The notes under the pieces: model-generated | What the model was told of the DNA's origin: nothing | Database searches by the model: none | Seen by the model: the letters and a program-made list of their open reading frames with translations, nothing else | In this document: positions 28,923-37,907 of the stretch, in pieces | How positions within the stretch are numbered: the first letter of the stretch is position 1 | Layout of the letters: each line of letters begins with the position of its first letter | Position numbers and translations under genes: made by a program | Assembly: GCA_963715055.1 (NCBI GenBank) | Contig: CAVQRB010000002.1 | Location: 124,001-188,000, forward strand | Length of the DNA stretch: 64,000 nt | Reading direction: 5' to 3' | Source: CAVQRB01 sp963715055 | GTDB lineage: Bacteria; Pseudomonadota; Alphaproteobacteria; Rhodobacterales; Rhodobacteraceae

Positions 28923-29657
28923 TCACCCGCGCCAATCGCCAAGTGACATCTGCCACAGGGTCAGCGCGGCCACCGCTGCGGTGTCGGCCCTCAGGATGCG
29001 CGGCCCCAGCGGCACGGGGTAAGCATGTTCCATGCCACGCAGCCGGTCGCGCTCGGCCTTCGAAAAACCGCCCTCGGGGCCGATCAGGATGGCCCAGGGG
29101 CCGGGCGCCGCCGGCAGGCCTGCGGTCTCTCCCGCCAGTGCTTCATCGCAGAACATGATGCGGCGCGTGGCATTCCAGCTATCGAGCAGGCGGTCGAGGC
29201 GCTGCATGTCGGTCACTTCCGGCACGAAGGTGCCACCGCATTGTTCGGCCGCTTCCACCGCATGGGCCTGCAGGCGGTCGCGCTGGATCCGGCCCGAATT
29301 GGTGAACTCGGTCTGCACCGGCACGATCCGGGCCGCGCCCATCTCGGTGGCTTTCTCCACGATGAAATCGGTGCGCGCCTTCTTGATCGGCGCGAAGATC
29401 AGCCACAGATCCGGCGGCATCTGCATCGGCCGCACCTGGCGGCCGACCCGCAAGCTGCCCCCCCGTTTGCCGGCCTCTTCCACTTCCGCCAGCCACTCCC
29501 CGCTTTGCCCGTCGAAAAGCAGCACCGGCGCCCCGGCGCCAAGCCGCATGACGCCGAAGAGGTAATGCGCCTGCTCCCGGTTTACAGGAACCGATTGCCC
29601 CTGCCCCAAAGGCTGATCTACATAAAGGCGAATTTTTGCGGTCACGTCGCGGTCCAT
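28923..29657 (-). CDS. rsmE: 16S rRNA (uracil-1498-N3)-methyltransferase
   Basis: SPOUT-class enzyme that methylates U1498 of 16S rRNA with SAM. 244 residues with the knot signatures ILIGPEGGFSKAE and LGPRILRADTAAVAAL. A GTG at 29645 is an alternative start giving TAKIRLYV. It is divergent from ubiA with only 12 bp between, so the promoters overlap the coding ends. Confidence 0.94.
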   Translation of the reverse strand: MDRDVTAKIRLYVDQPLGQGQSVPVNREQAHYLFGVMRLGAGAPVLLFDGQSGEWLAEVEEAGKRGGSLRVGRQVRPMQMPPDLWLIFAPIKKARTDFIVEKATEMGAARIVPVQTEFTNSGRIQRDRLQAHAVEAAEQCGGTFVPEVTDMQRLDRLLDSWNATRRIMFCDEALAGETAGLPAAPGPWAILIGPEGGFSKAERDRLRGMEHAYPVPLGPRILRADTAAVAALTLWQMSLGDWRG

Positions 29658-29669
29658 GGAGACCTACAT

Positions 29670-30632
29670 ATGCAAGAGCAGCCCCCTGCGCCAGATGCCC
29701 CCGTTGCGGATGCGGTGAAGGACAACTGGGTCGATACCCATGCGCCAGCAGCACTTCGGCCCTACCTGCGGCTGAGCCGGGCGGATCGCCCCGTCGGCAC
29801 CTGGCTCTTGCTGCTACCCTGCTGGTGGGGACTGGCGCTGTCGATGCTGCATGACCAGCGCGCGGGATGGTTCGACCTTTGGATTGCCGCGGGCTGCGCC
29901 ATCGGTGCCTTCCTCATGCGCGGTGCGGGCTGCACCTGGAACGACATCACCGACCGCGATTTCGATGGCAAGGTGGAGCGCACGCGCTCGCGCCCGATCC
30001 CCTCGGGGCAGGTGACGGTACGTGCCGCGGTGATCTGGATGTGCCTGCAGGCCTTGCTGGCCCTTTGCATCCTGCTCACCTTCAACATGGGCGCGATCCT
30101 TCTGGGCGTGCTGGCCCTGTTGCCGGTGACCATCTACCCTTTCGCAAAGCGTTTCACCTGGTGGCCACAGGTCTTTCTGGGGCTCGCCTTCAACTGGGGC
30201 GCCTTGCTGGCATGGACCGCGCATAGCGGCAAGCTCGAGGCACCGGCTGTGCTCCTGTACCTGGCCGGCATCGCCTGGACGCTCTTTTACGATACGATCT
30301 ACGCCCATCAGGACGCGGAGGACGACGCACTCATCGGCATAAAGTCGACCGCGCGGCTTTTCGGGGCGCGGACCGGTACCTGGCTGCGGCGATTCTTGAT
30401 GGCCACCGTCGGATTGATGGGCCTCGCCGTGGTCTATGCGGCACTTCCCGAGGCAAGCGTGCTGGCGATGGTGCTTGCCCTCGGCGGGCCCTGGGCAATG
30501 GGCTGGCACATGGCCTGGCAGCTGCGCGGGCTCGATATCGAGGACAACGCCAAGCTCTTGCAGCTTTTCCGGGCCAACCGCGATACCGGCGTGATCCCGC
30601 TGATCTTCTTCGCGGCGGCGCTGCTGGTTTGA
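29670..30632 (+). CDS. ubiA: 4-hydroxybenzoate octaprenyltransferase
   Basis: Membrane prenyltransferase in ubiquinone synthesis. 320 residues with about eight transmembrane helices and both Asp-rich motifs: NDITDRDFDGKVERTRSRP and DTIYAHQDAEDD. Start ATG 29670 follows GGAG. Confidence 0.95.
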   Translation: MQEQPPAPDAPVADAVKDNWVDTHAPAALRPYLRLSRADRPVGTWLLLLPCWWGLALSMLHDQRAGWFDLWIAAGCAIGAFLMRGAGCTWNDITDRDFDGKVERTRSRPIPSGQVTVRAAVIWMCLQALLALCILLTFNMGAILLGVLALLPVTIYPFAKRFTWWPQVFLGLAFNWGALLAWTAHSGKLEAPAVLLYLAGIAWTLFYDTIYAHQDAEDDALIGIKSTARLFGARTGTWLRRFLMATVGLMGLAVVYAALPEASVLAMVLALGGPWAMGWHMAWQLRGLDIEDNAKLLQLFRANRDTGVIPLIFFAAALLV

Positions 30633-30693
30633 TTGAAACCCGGACCTGCGGCGCGTATCAGGGTGGTACCGAGACAGCTGCCCTCTGGATGAC

Positions 30694-32637
30694 ATGCGCC
30701 TTTCCGTCTTTTCCCTGACCCTCGCCTTCTTTGTCGTCGCCGGCGTCTTTTCCCTGCTTGTCGCGAATGCGTCGGTAAAGCTTGTGGAAGACACTTCCGA
30801 GATTGCCGTGCGCGACATGCTGGACGAGAACAACCTGACCTGGGCCGAGGTCGAGGCCGATGGCCTGCGCGTGATCCTCGCCGGGGAAGCGCCCACCGAA
30901 GCGCTGCGTTTCCGCGCGCTGAGCCTGACCGGATCGGTGGTCGATTCTGCCCGGATCATCGACGAGTTGACCATAACGGCAGCGGCCCCCGTGGCACCGC
31001 CCCGCTTTTCCGTCGAGATCCTGCGCAACACGGCGGGCGTCTCGATCATCGGCCTGATCCCTGCAAGCACCGACCGCGAGAGCGTCATCGAGCGGTTCGG
31101 CGAGATGAGCATGGTGCCGGTTTCGGACCTGCTTGAGACGGCGGATTACCCCGCGCCAGCGGGCTGGGAGGATGCGCTCGCCTTTGCGGTGAACGCCGCG
31201 GGGGACTTGCCGCGGGCGAAGCTCTCGGTGGATGCTGGTCGCGTGGAGATCACCGGCATCGCCGATAGTGCGGAGGACAAGGCCGAGATGGAGCGCAAGC
31301 TGCGCCGCGCGGCCCCTCCGGCGCTGCGCCTGTCGCTGAACATCACGGCACCGAGGCCGGTGATCACGCCCTTCACCCTGCGCTTCGTGATCGACGAGGC
31401 CGGCGCAAGGTTCGATGCCTGTTCGGCGGATACGGAAGCCGCAAGGATGCAGATCCTCAAGGCCGCCACAGCAGCGGGTCTCAACGGCTCCAACCGTTGC
31501 ACCGTCGGGATGGGCGTGCCGGGCAGGAACTGGACCGAGGCCGTGGAGGTCGCGATCAAGGCGCTGTCCGAACTTGGCGGTGGCAGCGTGACCTTTTCCA
31601 ATGCCGATGTGACGCTGGTCGCGGCGGAAGGCACCGCGCCGGACCTCTTCGACAAGATCGTCGGCGAGCTGGAAAACGCCCTTCCGGAGGTCTTCGTACT
31701 GAATGCGGTGCTCCCGGAGACGCCGGAACCGTCGCTCGGACCGGCCGAGTTTTTCGCCACGCTCAGCCCAGAGGGCCAGGTGCAGTTGCGCGGTCGCTTG
31801 CCGGACGAGAAGATGCGGGAAGTGGCGCATAGCTTTGCGCAGGCGAAATTCGGCACCGGCAATGTCTATACCGCTGCCCGCGTGGTCGATGGCCTGCCCG
31901 CGGATTGGCCCCTGCGGGTGCTGACCGGGATCGAGGCGCTCGGCGTGCTCAACAGCGGGGTGGTTCGGATCACGGCCGAAAGCATCGCGCTGACCGGCAA
32001 GTCGGGGAACCCGGACGCCAGCGACCTGACCGCGCGGCTCTTCGCGGACAAGCTCGGAGGCGAGCAGAGTTTCGAGATCGACGTGACCTACGTGGAGGCG
32101 CTCGATCCGACCGCGGCCCTGCCCACGGCGGAGGAATGCGAAGCGCAGATCGCGCAGATCGTGCAGCAGAGCAAGATCAACTTCGAGCCGGGCTCCGCCA
32201 CAATCGATGCCTCGGCGCTGAGCGTCATGGATGAGATCGCCCTGGTCCTGAAAACCTGCGGAGATTTGCGTCTGGAGATCCAGGGCCACACCGACAGCCA
32301 GGGCCGCGAGGAAATGAACCTCGCCCTCAGCCAGGCGCGGGCGGAGTCGGTCCTGAATGAATTGCGCGCGCGCCGGGTGCTGACCGGCTCCTTTGTCGCG
32401 AAAGGCTACGGAGAAGCCACGCCGATCGCCGAAAACGGCACAGAAGAAGGCCGCGAAGCCAACAGACGCATCGAGTTTCGCCTGATCCGACCGGACTCAG
32501 CCGCCAATGAAAGCGAAACGGCGCTGGAAACCCTCGCCGAAAGCAGTGATACAGAGGCCACGGAAACACCGTCTGCCGAAGACATCGAAGAGACCGGTGC
32601 CGCGGAAGACGGCGAAGAGGGAAGTGGCGATGAGTAG
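30694..32637 (+). CDS. OmpA-family protein with BON-like repeats
   Basis: 647 residues. An N-terminal hydrophobic segment (residues ~4-24) acts as signal or anchor. Several BON-like modules follow (for example GRVEITGIADSAEDKAEMER). The C-terminal OmpA-like peptidoglycan-binding domain has NFEPGSATIDASA and LEIQGHTDSQGREEMN. The tail after residue ~605 is acidic and low-complexity. Inference: a cell-envelope protein tying membrane and peptidoglycan. It overlaps the next small gene by eight bases. Confidence 0.85.
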   Translation: MRLSVFSLTLAFFVVAGVFSLLVANASVKLVEDTSEIAVRDMLDENNLTWAEVEADGLRVILAGEAPTEALRFRALSLTGSVVDSARIIDELTITAAAPVAPPRFSVEILRNTAGVSIIGLIPASTDRESVIERFGEMSMVPVSDLLETADYPAPAGWEDALAFAVNAAGDLPRAKLSVDAGRVEITGIADSAEDKAEMERKLRRAAPPALRLSLNITAPRPVITPFTLRFVIDEAGARFDACSADTEAARMQILKAATAAGLNGSNRCTVGMGVPGRNWTEAVEVAIKALSELGGGSVTFSNADVTLVAAEGTAPDLFDKIVGELENALPEVFVLNAVLPETPEPSLGPAEFFATLSPEGQVQLRGRLPDEKMREVAHSFAQAKFGTGNVYTAARVVDGLPADWPLRVLTGIEALGVLNSGVVRITAESIALTGKSGNPDASDLTARLFADKLGGEQSFEIDVTYVEALDPTAALPTAEECEAQIAQIVQQSKINFEPGSATIDASALSVMDEIALVLKTCGDLRLEIQGHTDSQGREEMNLALSQARAESVLNELRARRVLTGSFVAKGYGEATPIAENGTEEGREANRRIEFRLIRPDSAANESETALETLAESSDTEATETPSAEDIEETGAAEDGEEGSGDE

Positions 32638-32956
32638 AGTAGAGTTCGTGGTGGTGGTGGCGATCATCCTCTTCGTGGCCTTTTGCCTTGGCTGGTTCGC
32701 GAACTGGCTGCTGCACCGCTTCACCCGCGTCGCGGCCGACGACGTGGCGCAACTCGACCGGATGAGCCAGGAATTGCACGAGGCCGAAGAGACCCGCGAC
32801 CAGGCCATCACCTACCTGCAGCAGCGCGAGGCCGAACTGACCAACCAGCTGGCCCAGACGGAAGCGGAACTGCGCGCCGCGATGGAAGGGCTGCGCGACG
32901 CACGCCAGGAAGCCGAGGAACTGCGCGCCACCGTAAACCGCCAGCGCGCCGTTTAA
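32630..32956 (+). CDS. Small single-pass membrane protein with coiled coil
   Basis: 108 residues. A transmembrane helix (VVVVAIILFVAFCLGWFA) is followed by a long heptad-rich coiled coil (QELHEAEETRDQAITYLQQR and onward). ATG 32630 overlaps the end of the OmpA-like gene, so the two are coupled and may act together at the envelope. No function assigned. Confidence 0.75.
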   Translation: MSRVEFVVVVAIILFVAFCLGWFANWLLHRFTRVAADDVAQLDRMSQELHEAEETRDQAITYLQQREAELTNQLAQTEAELRAAMEGLRDARQEAEELRATVNRQRAV

Positions 32957-32965
32957 GACCAGCCG

Positions 32966-33412
32966 TCAGGCGACAGTGAGATGTGCGCAGTCGGCGAAGT
33001 GAGCGATCCTTTGCGAGGTGCTGCCCAGAACCGCGCTCTTGATGGCCCCAAGCCCCCTGCGTCCCGAGACGATCAGATCGGCACCGCAGCTTTTCGCGCA
33101 GGCAACCACGTCGTCAGCCGGCTCCAGCGCGCCGATATGCGTCTCGACCTTGGGCAGCTTGTAGGACTTCGCAATTTCCTTCCCGGCGTTGAGGATCTTA
33201 TCCGCCGCCTCCTTCACGGTCGCGGCATCGGGCAAGGTGGTGACCGCGTGGTAACCGGCTACGGCACCGAGCGCGAAGGCCACGGTTTCAGCCTTCGGGG
33301 TATGAACCATGTGCAACTCGGAGTCGTATTTCTGCGCGAGATCACAGGCCAGGCGAAGCGCGTTGTTGCTTTGATCTGACCCGTCGAGACCCACGACAAT
33401 CTTGTTGAACAT
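32966..33412 (-). CDS. Universal stress protein, UspA family
   Basis: 148 residues: MFNKIVVGLDGSDQSNNAL, then VSGRRGLGAIKSAVLGSTSQ, which is the complete ATP-binding Usp motif G-2x-G-9x-GS. I chose ATG 33412 after GGAGGATAG rather than the in-frame start 15 bases upstream. An FNR-like box lies upstream. Convergent with the coiled-coil gene. Confidence 0.9.
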   Translation of the reverse strand: MFNKIVVGLDGSDQSNNALRLACDLAQKYDSELHMVHTPKAETVAFALGAVAGYHAVTTLPDAATVKEAADKILNAGKEIAKSYKLPKVETHIGALEPADDVVACAKSCGADLIVSGRRGLGAIKSAVLGSTSQRIAHFADCAHLTVA

Positions 33413-33471
33413 CAAACTATCCTCCATTTCATTGCAGTCATGCCAATATGACAGATGCAGCGAGGACGTCC

Positions 33472-33485
33472 TTGATCCGTGTCAA
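33472..33485 (-). promoter_or_regulatory. FNR/FnrL-like box upstream of the second usp
   Basis: On the minus strand TTGAC-ACGG-ATCAA matches the FNR consensus TTGAT-N4-ATCAA at nine of ten positions. It is centred about 66 bp upstream of the usp start and sits just past the moaE stop, so usp probably has its own promoter. Confidence 0.6.
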
Positions 33486-33490
33486 TGCCG

Positions 33491-33934
33491 CTACCAGCGG
33501 GTCAGGGCCTCTTCGTCCTCGTCGCGCGCGGCGACCCAGGATGCGCCCTCGGCGGTGATCTCGCGCTTCCAGAACGGGGCGCGGGACTTGAGATAATCCA
33601 TCAGGAACTCCGCCGCCTCGAAGGCGTCCTTGCGGTGGCGCGCGGCGGTGGCGACCATCATGATCATCTCGCCGGGCATGAGCCGCCCATAGCGGTGGAT
33701 CACCAGCACATCACCCAGCGACCAGCGCGCAGAGGCCTGTTGCGCGATATCGGTCAGGGCGGCTTCGGTCATGCCCGGATAGTGCTCGATTTCCATTGCC
33801 TCGAGCCTTGCGTCGCCGGTGTCGCGCACGATGCCGGTGAAGGTGACGACCGCGCCCATGTCCTTGCGACCGGAGGCAAAGACCGTGGTTTCCGCGCCCA
33901 GATCGAAAGGCGCTTCCTGAACCATGACGCGCAT
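33491..33934 (-). CDS. moaE: Molybdopterin synthase catalytic subunit
   Basis: Transfers sulfur from MoaD thiocarboxylate to precursor Z to form molybdopterin. 147 residues with GAVVTFTGIVRD, IHRYGRLMPGE and APFWKRE, family landmarks. Lies four bases after moaD. The pathway supplies the cofactor of XdhB in this window. Confidence 0.93.
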   Translation of the reverse strand: MRVMVQEAPFDLGAETTVFASGRKDMGAVVTFTGIVRDTGDARLEAMEIEHYPGMTEAALTDIAQQASARWSLGDVLVIHRYGRLMPGEMIMMVATAARHRKDAFEAAEFLMDYLKSRAPFWKREITAEGASWVAARDEDEEALTRW

Positions 33935-33938
33935 CCGG

Positions 33939-34184
33939 TCAGCCGCCCGTCATCGGCGGAAAGAAGGCAACCTCCCGCACGCCCGCGAGCGGTGCGGCGA
34001 AATCGCTGAGTTCCTGATCGAGCGCCACCCGCAGCGCCGAGGTATCGGCAAAGGCCGCGGCGTAGCGCTCTTCGCGTGCACGCAACTCGTCGACAAGCTC
34101 CGCCACGGTCGCAGCCGAGGTTTCGATCTTTTCGCGGGGCAGGCCGATGCGTTCGCGCACCCAGGCAAAATAGAGAACGTCCAT
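33939..34184 (-). CDS. moaD: Molybdopterin synthase sulfur carrier subunit
   Basis: 81-residue ubiquitin-like protein, MDVLYFAWVRERIG, ending in the required Gly-Gly (FFPPMTGG), which is adenylated and thiocarboxylated. ATG 34184 overlaps the pgsA stop; moaE follows directly. Confidence 0.93.
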   Translation of the reverse strand: MDVLYFAWVRERIGLPREKIETSAATVAELVDELRAREERYAAAFADTSALRVALDQELSDFAAPLAGVREVAFFPPMTGG

Positions 34185-34849
34185 CACGTGTCTTCCTTCA
34201 GAAAGGGCAGCGCCTTCATGAAATAATCGAGGCCAGTGATCAAGGTCAGCCCGGCCGCGGCCCACAAGAGCACAAGTCCGAGTGCGCCGGCCCATTCCAT
34301 CGCCGCATGTTTCCAGCGCAGGCCATGGTGATCCACCATTTCGCCCGAGAATATGGCATCCACGGTATCCTGGTCCATGCCGAAGGCCGACATGCCCAGA
34401 TAGTGCTCGAAGACGCCGTGCGAAAAGAGCACGGCGATCGCGACCATCTGAAAGGTGGTCTTCCATTTGGCAAGTTTCGTGACCTTGAGCTTGCCAGCGG
34501 TATCGCCCAGAAACTCACGAAGACCGGAGACGAAGACTTCCCGGAAGAGGATCACCGTCGCGGGCAGCACCAGCCAGGGAGACCAGCTGGAAAAGCCGAT
34601 GATCACCATCAGCGCGATGACCACCATCGCCTTGTCCGCGATCGGGTCAAGCATGGTGCCGAGTTTCGTCTCCTGCTTCCAGGCCCGCGCGAGATAGCCG
34701 TCGAACCAATCCGTCACGGCCGCAAGCACGAAAAGAACCAGTGCGAACCAATCCGCATAAGGCCTTGTAAAGTAGAGAAACATCACCGCCACCATGGGTG
34801 CGGCCACGAGGCGCACGATCGTCAGGATATTGGGCAGCGTCATTGTCAT
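34184..34849 (-). CDS. pgsA: CDP-diacylglycerol-glycerol-3-phosphate 3-phosphatidyltransferase
   Basis: Membrane enzyme of phosphatidylglycerol synthesis. 221 residues with the CDP-alcohol phosphotransferase motif D-G-x2-A-R-x8-G-x3-D-x3-D, here DGYLARAWKQETKLGTMLDP continuing IAD. About five hydrophobic segments. It is followed by coupled moaD and moaE and preceded by uvrC. Confidence 0.93.
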   Translation of the reverse strand: MTMTLPNILTIVRLVAAPMVAVMFLYFTRPYADWFALVLFVLAAVTDWFDGYLARAWKQETKLGTMLDPIADKAMVVIALMVIIGFSSWSPWLVLPATVILFREVFVSGLREFLGDTAGKLKVTKLAKWKTTFQMVAIAVLFSHGVFEHYLGMSAFGMDQDTVDAIFSGEMVDHHGLRWKHAAMEWAGALGLVLLWAAAGLTLITGLDYFMKALPFLKEDT

Positions 34850-34937
34850 GACGGCACCTTACAACGGGTGAAAACCGGGCGAAAGCGACATAAATGACGG
34901 CGGCGCGGGTGATGCAGCAAAACGTCAGGCCGGAGGC

Positions 34938-36816
34938 CTAGCCTTTCTCGTGAAAGAAGTCGTAGATCTTCTCCGCCAGCGCGTCCGAAACCCCCTCGAC
35001 CGCTTTCAAGTCACCGAGATTGGCGCGTGACACGGCCTTGGCCGATCCGAAATGCGCAAGCAGGGCGCGTTTGCGCGCGGCTCCCACGCCCGGCACCTCG
35101 TCGAGCGGCGTCGCGGTGACGGATTTCGCGCGTTTCGCCCGGTGGGTGCCGATGGCGAAGCGGTGCGCCTCGTCGCGCAGGCGCTGGACGAAATAGAGGA
35201 CCGGATCGTTGTGACGCAGTGCGAAGGGCGGTGCACCGACGCGGTGGAACTCCTCCTTGCCCGCATCGCGGTCGATGCCCTTGGCGATGCCCACCATCGG
35301 AATGTCCTCGACACCATGCTCGCGCATGATCGAGGCCACGGCGCTGACCTGCCCGGCCCCGCCGTCGATCAGCAGAAGATCGGGCCAGAGGCCGCGACTG
35401 CGGTCCGGATCCTCCTTGATCAGGCGCTTGAAGCGGCGCGTCAGCACCTCCTTCATCATGCCGAAGTCATCGCCCGGGGTCAGGTCCTCGCCCTTGATGT
35501 TGAACTTGCGGTACTGGTTCTTGAGAAACCCGTCCGGTCCCGCCACGATCATCGCGCCGACGGCGAAAGCACCCTGGATATGCGAGTTGTCGTAGACCTC
35601 GATCCGTTCGGGTATTCCGGGCAACTCGAAGGCTTCCGCCAGCCCCTTGAAAAGCCGTGCTTGTGTCGCGGTCTCGGCCATCTTGCGGGCGAGAGATTCG
35701 CGCGCGTTGCGCAGCGCGCCCTCGATCAGTTCCGCCTTCTCGCCGCGTTGCGGCACCAGGAGTTCCACCTTGCGCCCGAGCTTGCCCGAGAGCGCGTCGG
35801 TCATCAGGTCGGGGTTCTCGATCTCGTTGCTCAGGATCACCTGCCGGGGCGGCTCGCGGGTATCATAGAACTGGCCGAGGAAGGCCTCGAGCACCTCGGC
35901 CGCATCCACATCGGCGCCGACGCGCGGATAATAGTCGCGGTTGCCCCAGTTCTGATTGGCGCGGATGAAGAACACCTGCACGCAGGCCTGCCCGCTGTCC
36001 ATGTGCAAGCGCCACGATATCGGCCTCCGCCACGCCCTGCGGGTTGATCCCCTGCGCCGTCTGCACCTGCGTCAGCGCCTTGATCCGGTCGCGCAGCGCG
36101 GCGGCCCGCTCGAATTCCATGGCCTCCGAAGCCGTGGCCATTTCCGAGGCGAGGCGCGCCTGGATGTCCGTGGTCTTGCCGGTCAGGAATTTCTCCGCAT
36201 CCCGCACCGTCTGCCGGTAGTCCTCCGGGCTGATCTTGCCGACGCAGGGCGCCGAACAGCGCTTGATCTGGTGCTGCAGGCAGGGCCGCGTGCGACTTTC
36301 AAACATCGCATCGGAGCAATCGCGCAACAGGAATACCCGCTGCAACTGATTCAGCGTCCGGTTGACCGCTCCGGCAGAGGCGAAGGGGCCATAGTAGCTG
36401 CCCTTCTCGGTCTTGGCGCCGCGGTGTTTCTTGATCTGCGGGTAGTCGTGGTCGGCAGTGACAAGGATGTTCGGAAAGCTCTTGTCGTCGCGCAACAGCA
36501 CGTTGAACTTCGGCTTCAACTGCTTGATCAGGTTCTGCTCGAGCAGCAGCGCCTCGGTCTCGGTGCGGGTCGTGAGGAACATCATCGACGCGGTCATCGA
36601 GATCATCCGAGCGATGCGACCCGAGTGACCCGACGGGCGGGCATAATTCGACACCCTGGCGCGCAGGTTGCGCGCCTTGCCGACGTAGAGCACGCGGCTT
36701 TCCGCATCCAGCATCCGGTAGACGCCGGGCGAGCCATCGAGGGTCTTCAGATAACCCTGAATTACCTCGTATCCGGTGGCCACATCCTCAGGCTGTCTAT
36801 CAACAGAATCGTTCAT
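34938..36816 (-). CDS. uvrC: UvrABC system protein C, one-base frameshift
   Basis: Dual-incision nuclease of nucleotide excision repair. N-terminal GIY-YIG domain (GVYRMLDAESRVLYVGKARN), the CSAPCVGKIS Cys region, a UVR segment, then the RNase H-like C domain (IEVYDNSHIQGAFAVGAM and LLIDGGAGQ) and C-terminal helix-hairpin-helix. At 36007-36008 the plus strand reads AA where a single A restores ADIVALHMDSGQA. The repaired protein is about 625 residues, normal. A sequencing insertion is the simplest reading. Confidence 0.9.
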
Positions 36817-37108
36817 CGCTTGTCCTGCATGATTCCCGGTTTTCGCTGCACCGTAGCAAGGTCGAGTTCAAGGTCTAACATGTCCACGGTTCTTGTGGAT
36901 AACTCTGACGATAACTTCCGGGCAGGTAGAAATTTCCGTTATGCCTTGGGCATTTCAATAGATTGCCTGTTTTTTAGGCAGGAGATCAACCTATTGATTT
37001 AAATACTAATTTTCTTTCGCCCAGCACAACATCATGAAAACAAAGGCCTTTTCGTAACGAAATTGTAACGGAATTTAACAAGGTGCAAAACTTGCACGAG
37101 GCGCGGTG
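36817..37108. promoter_or_regulatory. AT-rich intergenic region before uvrC
   Basis: 292 bp, much richer in A and T than its neighbours, containing no gene I can support. Visible structure: a TGCCT/AGGCA hairpin with a T-rich loop at 36964-36980; a perfect palindrome GTGCAA-AAC-TTGCAC at 37083-37097, eleven bases past the SDR stop; and a run of GTAACG-like repeats near 37050. Probably the uvrC promoter region and the end of the SDR transcript. Confidence 0.45.
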
Positions 37109-37888
37109 TCACTCGACCCCGAGAACGTCCGGCGTCTGCCATGCCAGGTGCTGACCGCCGTCGACACAGAGCAGCTGTCCGGTCACCGCAGGGGCGTCGA
37201 GAAAGTAGCCGAGGGCCGCGGTGATGTCGTTCGGGTTCGCCCCGCGGGTGAGGACGGTGGCCTTGCGCTGTCTGGCGAAATGCACTTCGGATTGCCGCCC
37301 GCCGCGCAGTGTCGGACCGGGTCCGATGGCGTTCACGCGGATCGCCGGGGCGAGCGCCTGGGCGGTGGTGCGGGTCATGGCCCAAAGCCCCATCTTGGCG
37401 ATCGTATAGGTCATGAATTCGGGCGTCAGCTTGCGCACGCGCTGGTCGATCATGTTGATGACGAGGCCCGTCGCCACAGGTTCCCCGGCCGCGTCGGTTG
37501 TGGCCGCCAGCCCTTGCGCGGCCATTGCCTGCGTCAGAATGAAGGGCGCGCGCAGGTTGCTTTGCATGTGCCGATCCCAGCTTTCGCGCGTGGCCGAGGC
37601 GACGGTGTCATGTTCGAAGATGGAGGCATTGTTGATCAGGCAGGTGATCGGGCCACCCAGAGCCTCCGCGGCAGCCGGCAACAAGGCTTCGGTCTCGGCA
37701 TCCAGAAGCAGATCCGCCTGAAGCGCGATGGCCCGCCCGCCCTGCGCTGCGATCTCGGCCACGGTTTCCTGTGCGCCGGCTGCGGAGGAGGCATAATGCA
37801 CCGCCACCTCGAAACCGCGCCTCGCGAGATAGACCGCCATCGCGCGTCCCAGACGCTGCCCGGCTCCGGTTACAAGCGCTCGTGTCAT
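37109..37888 (-). CDS. Short-chain dehydrogenase/reductase (pteridine reductase-like)
   Basis: 259-residue SDR. Cofactor motif VTGAGQRLGRAMAVYLA at the N-terminus, LINNASIF, and the active-site YTIAK (Y-x3-K) around residue 161. The Arg in GQRLG and overall pattern resemble FolM/PTR1-type pteridine reductases that use NADPH. It lies upstream of uvrC on the same strand. The substrate is inferred only from resemblance. Confidence 0.85.
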   Translation of the reverse strand: MTRALVTGAGQRLGRAMAVYLARRGFEVAVHYASSAAGAQETVAEIAAQGGRAIALQADLLLDAETEALLPAAAEALGGPITCLINNASIFEHDTVASATRESWDRHMQSNLRAPFILTQAMAAQGLAATTDAAGEPVATGLVINMIDQRVRKLTPEFMTYTIAKMGLWAMTRTTAQALAPAIRVNAIGPGPTLRGGRQSEVHFARQRKATVLTRGANPNDITAALGYFLDAPAVTGQLLCVDGGQHLAWQTPDVLGVE

Positions 37889-37907
37889 GATCTTCTCCCT
37901 CGCAGGA

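Noticed and set aside
36810..36900. LexA (GTTC-N7-GTTC) box at uvrC
   Set aside because: The best match, GTTC-N7-GTCC, overlaps the uvrC start codon and has a mismatch; not convincing.
36985..36998. ATCAA-CCTA-TTGAT as an FNR box before uvrC
   Set aside because: The half-sites are in the wrong order; FNR needs TTGAT-N4-ATCAA on either strand, and this sequence is its own reverse complement in the wrong arrangement.
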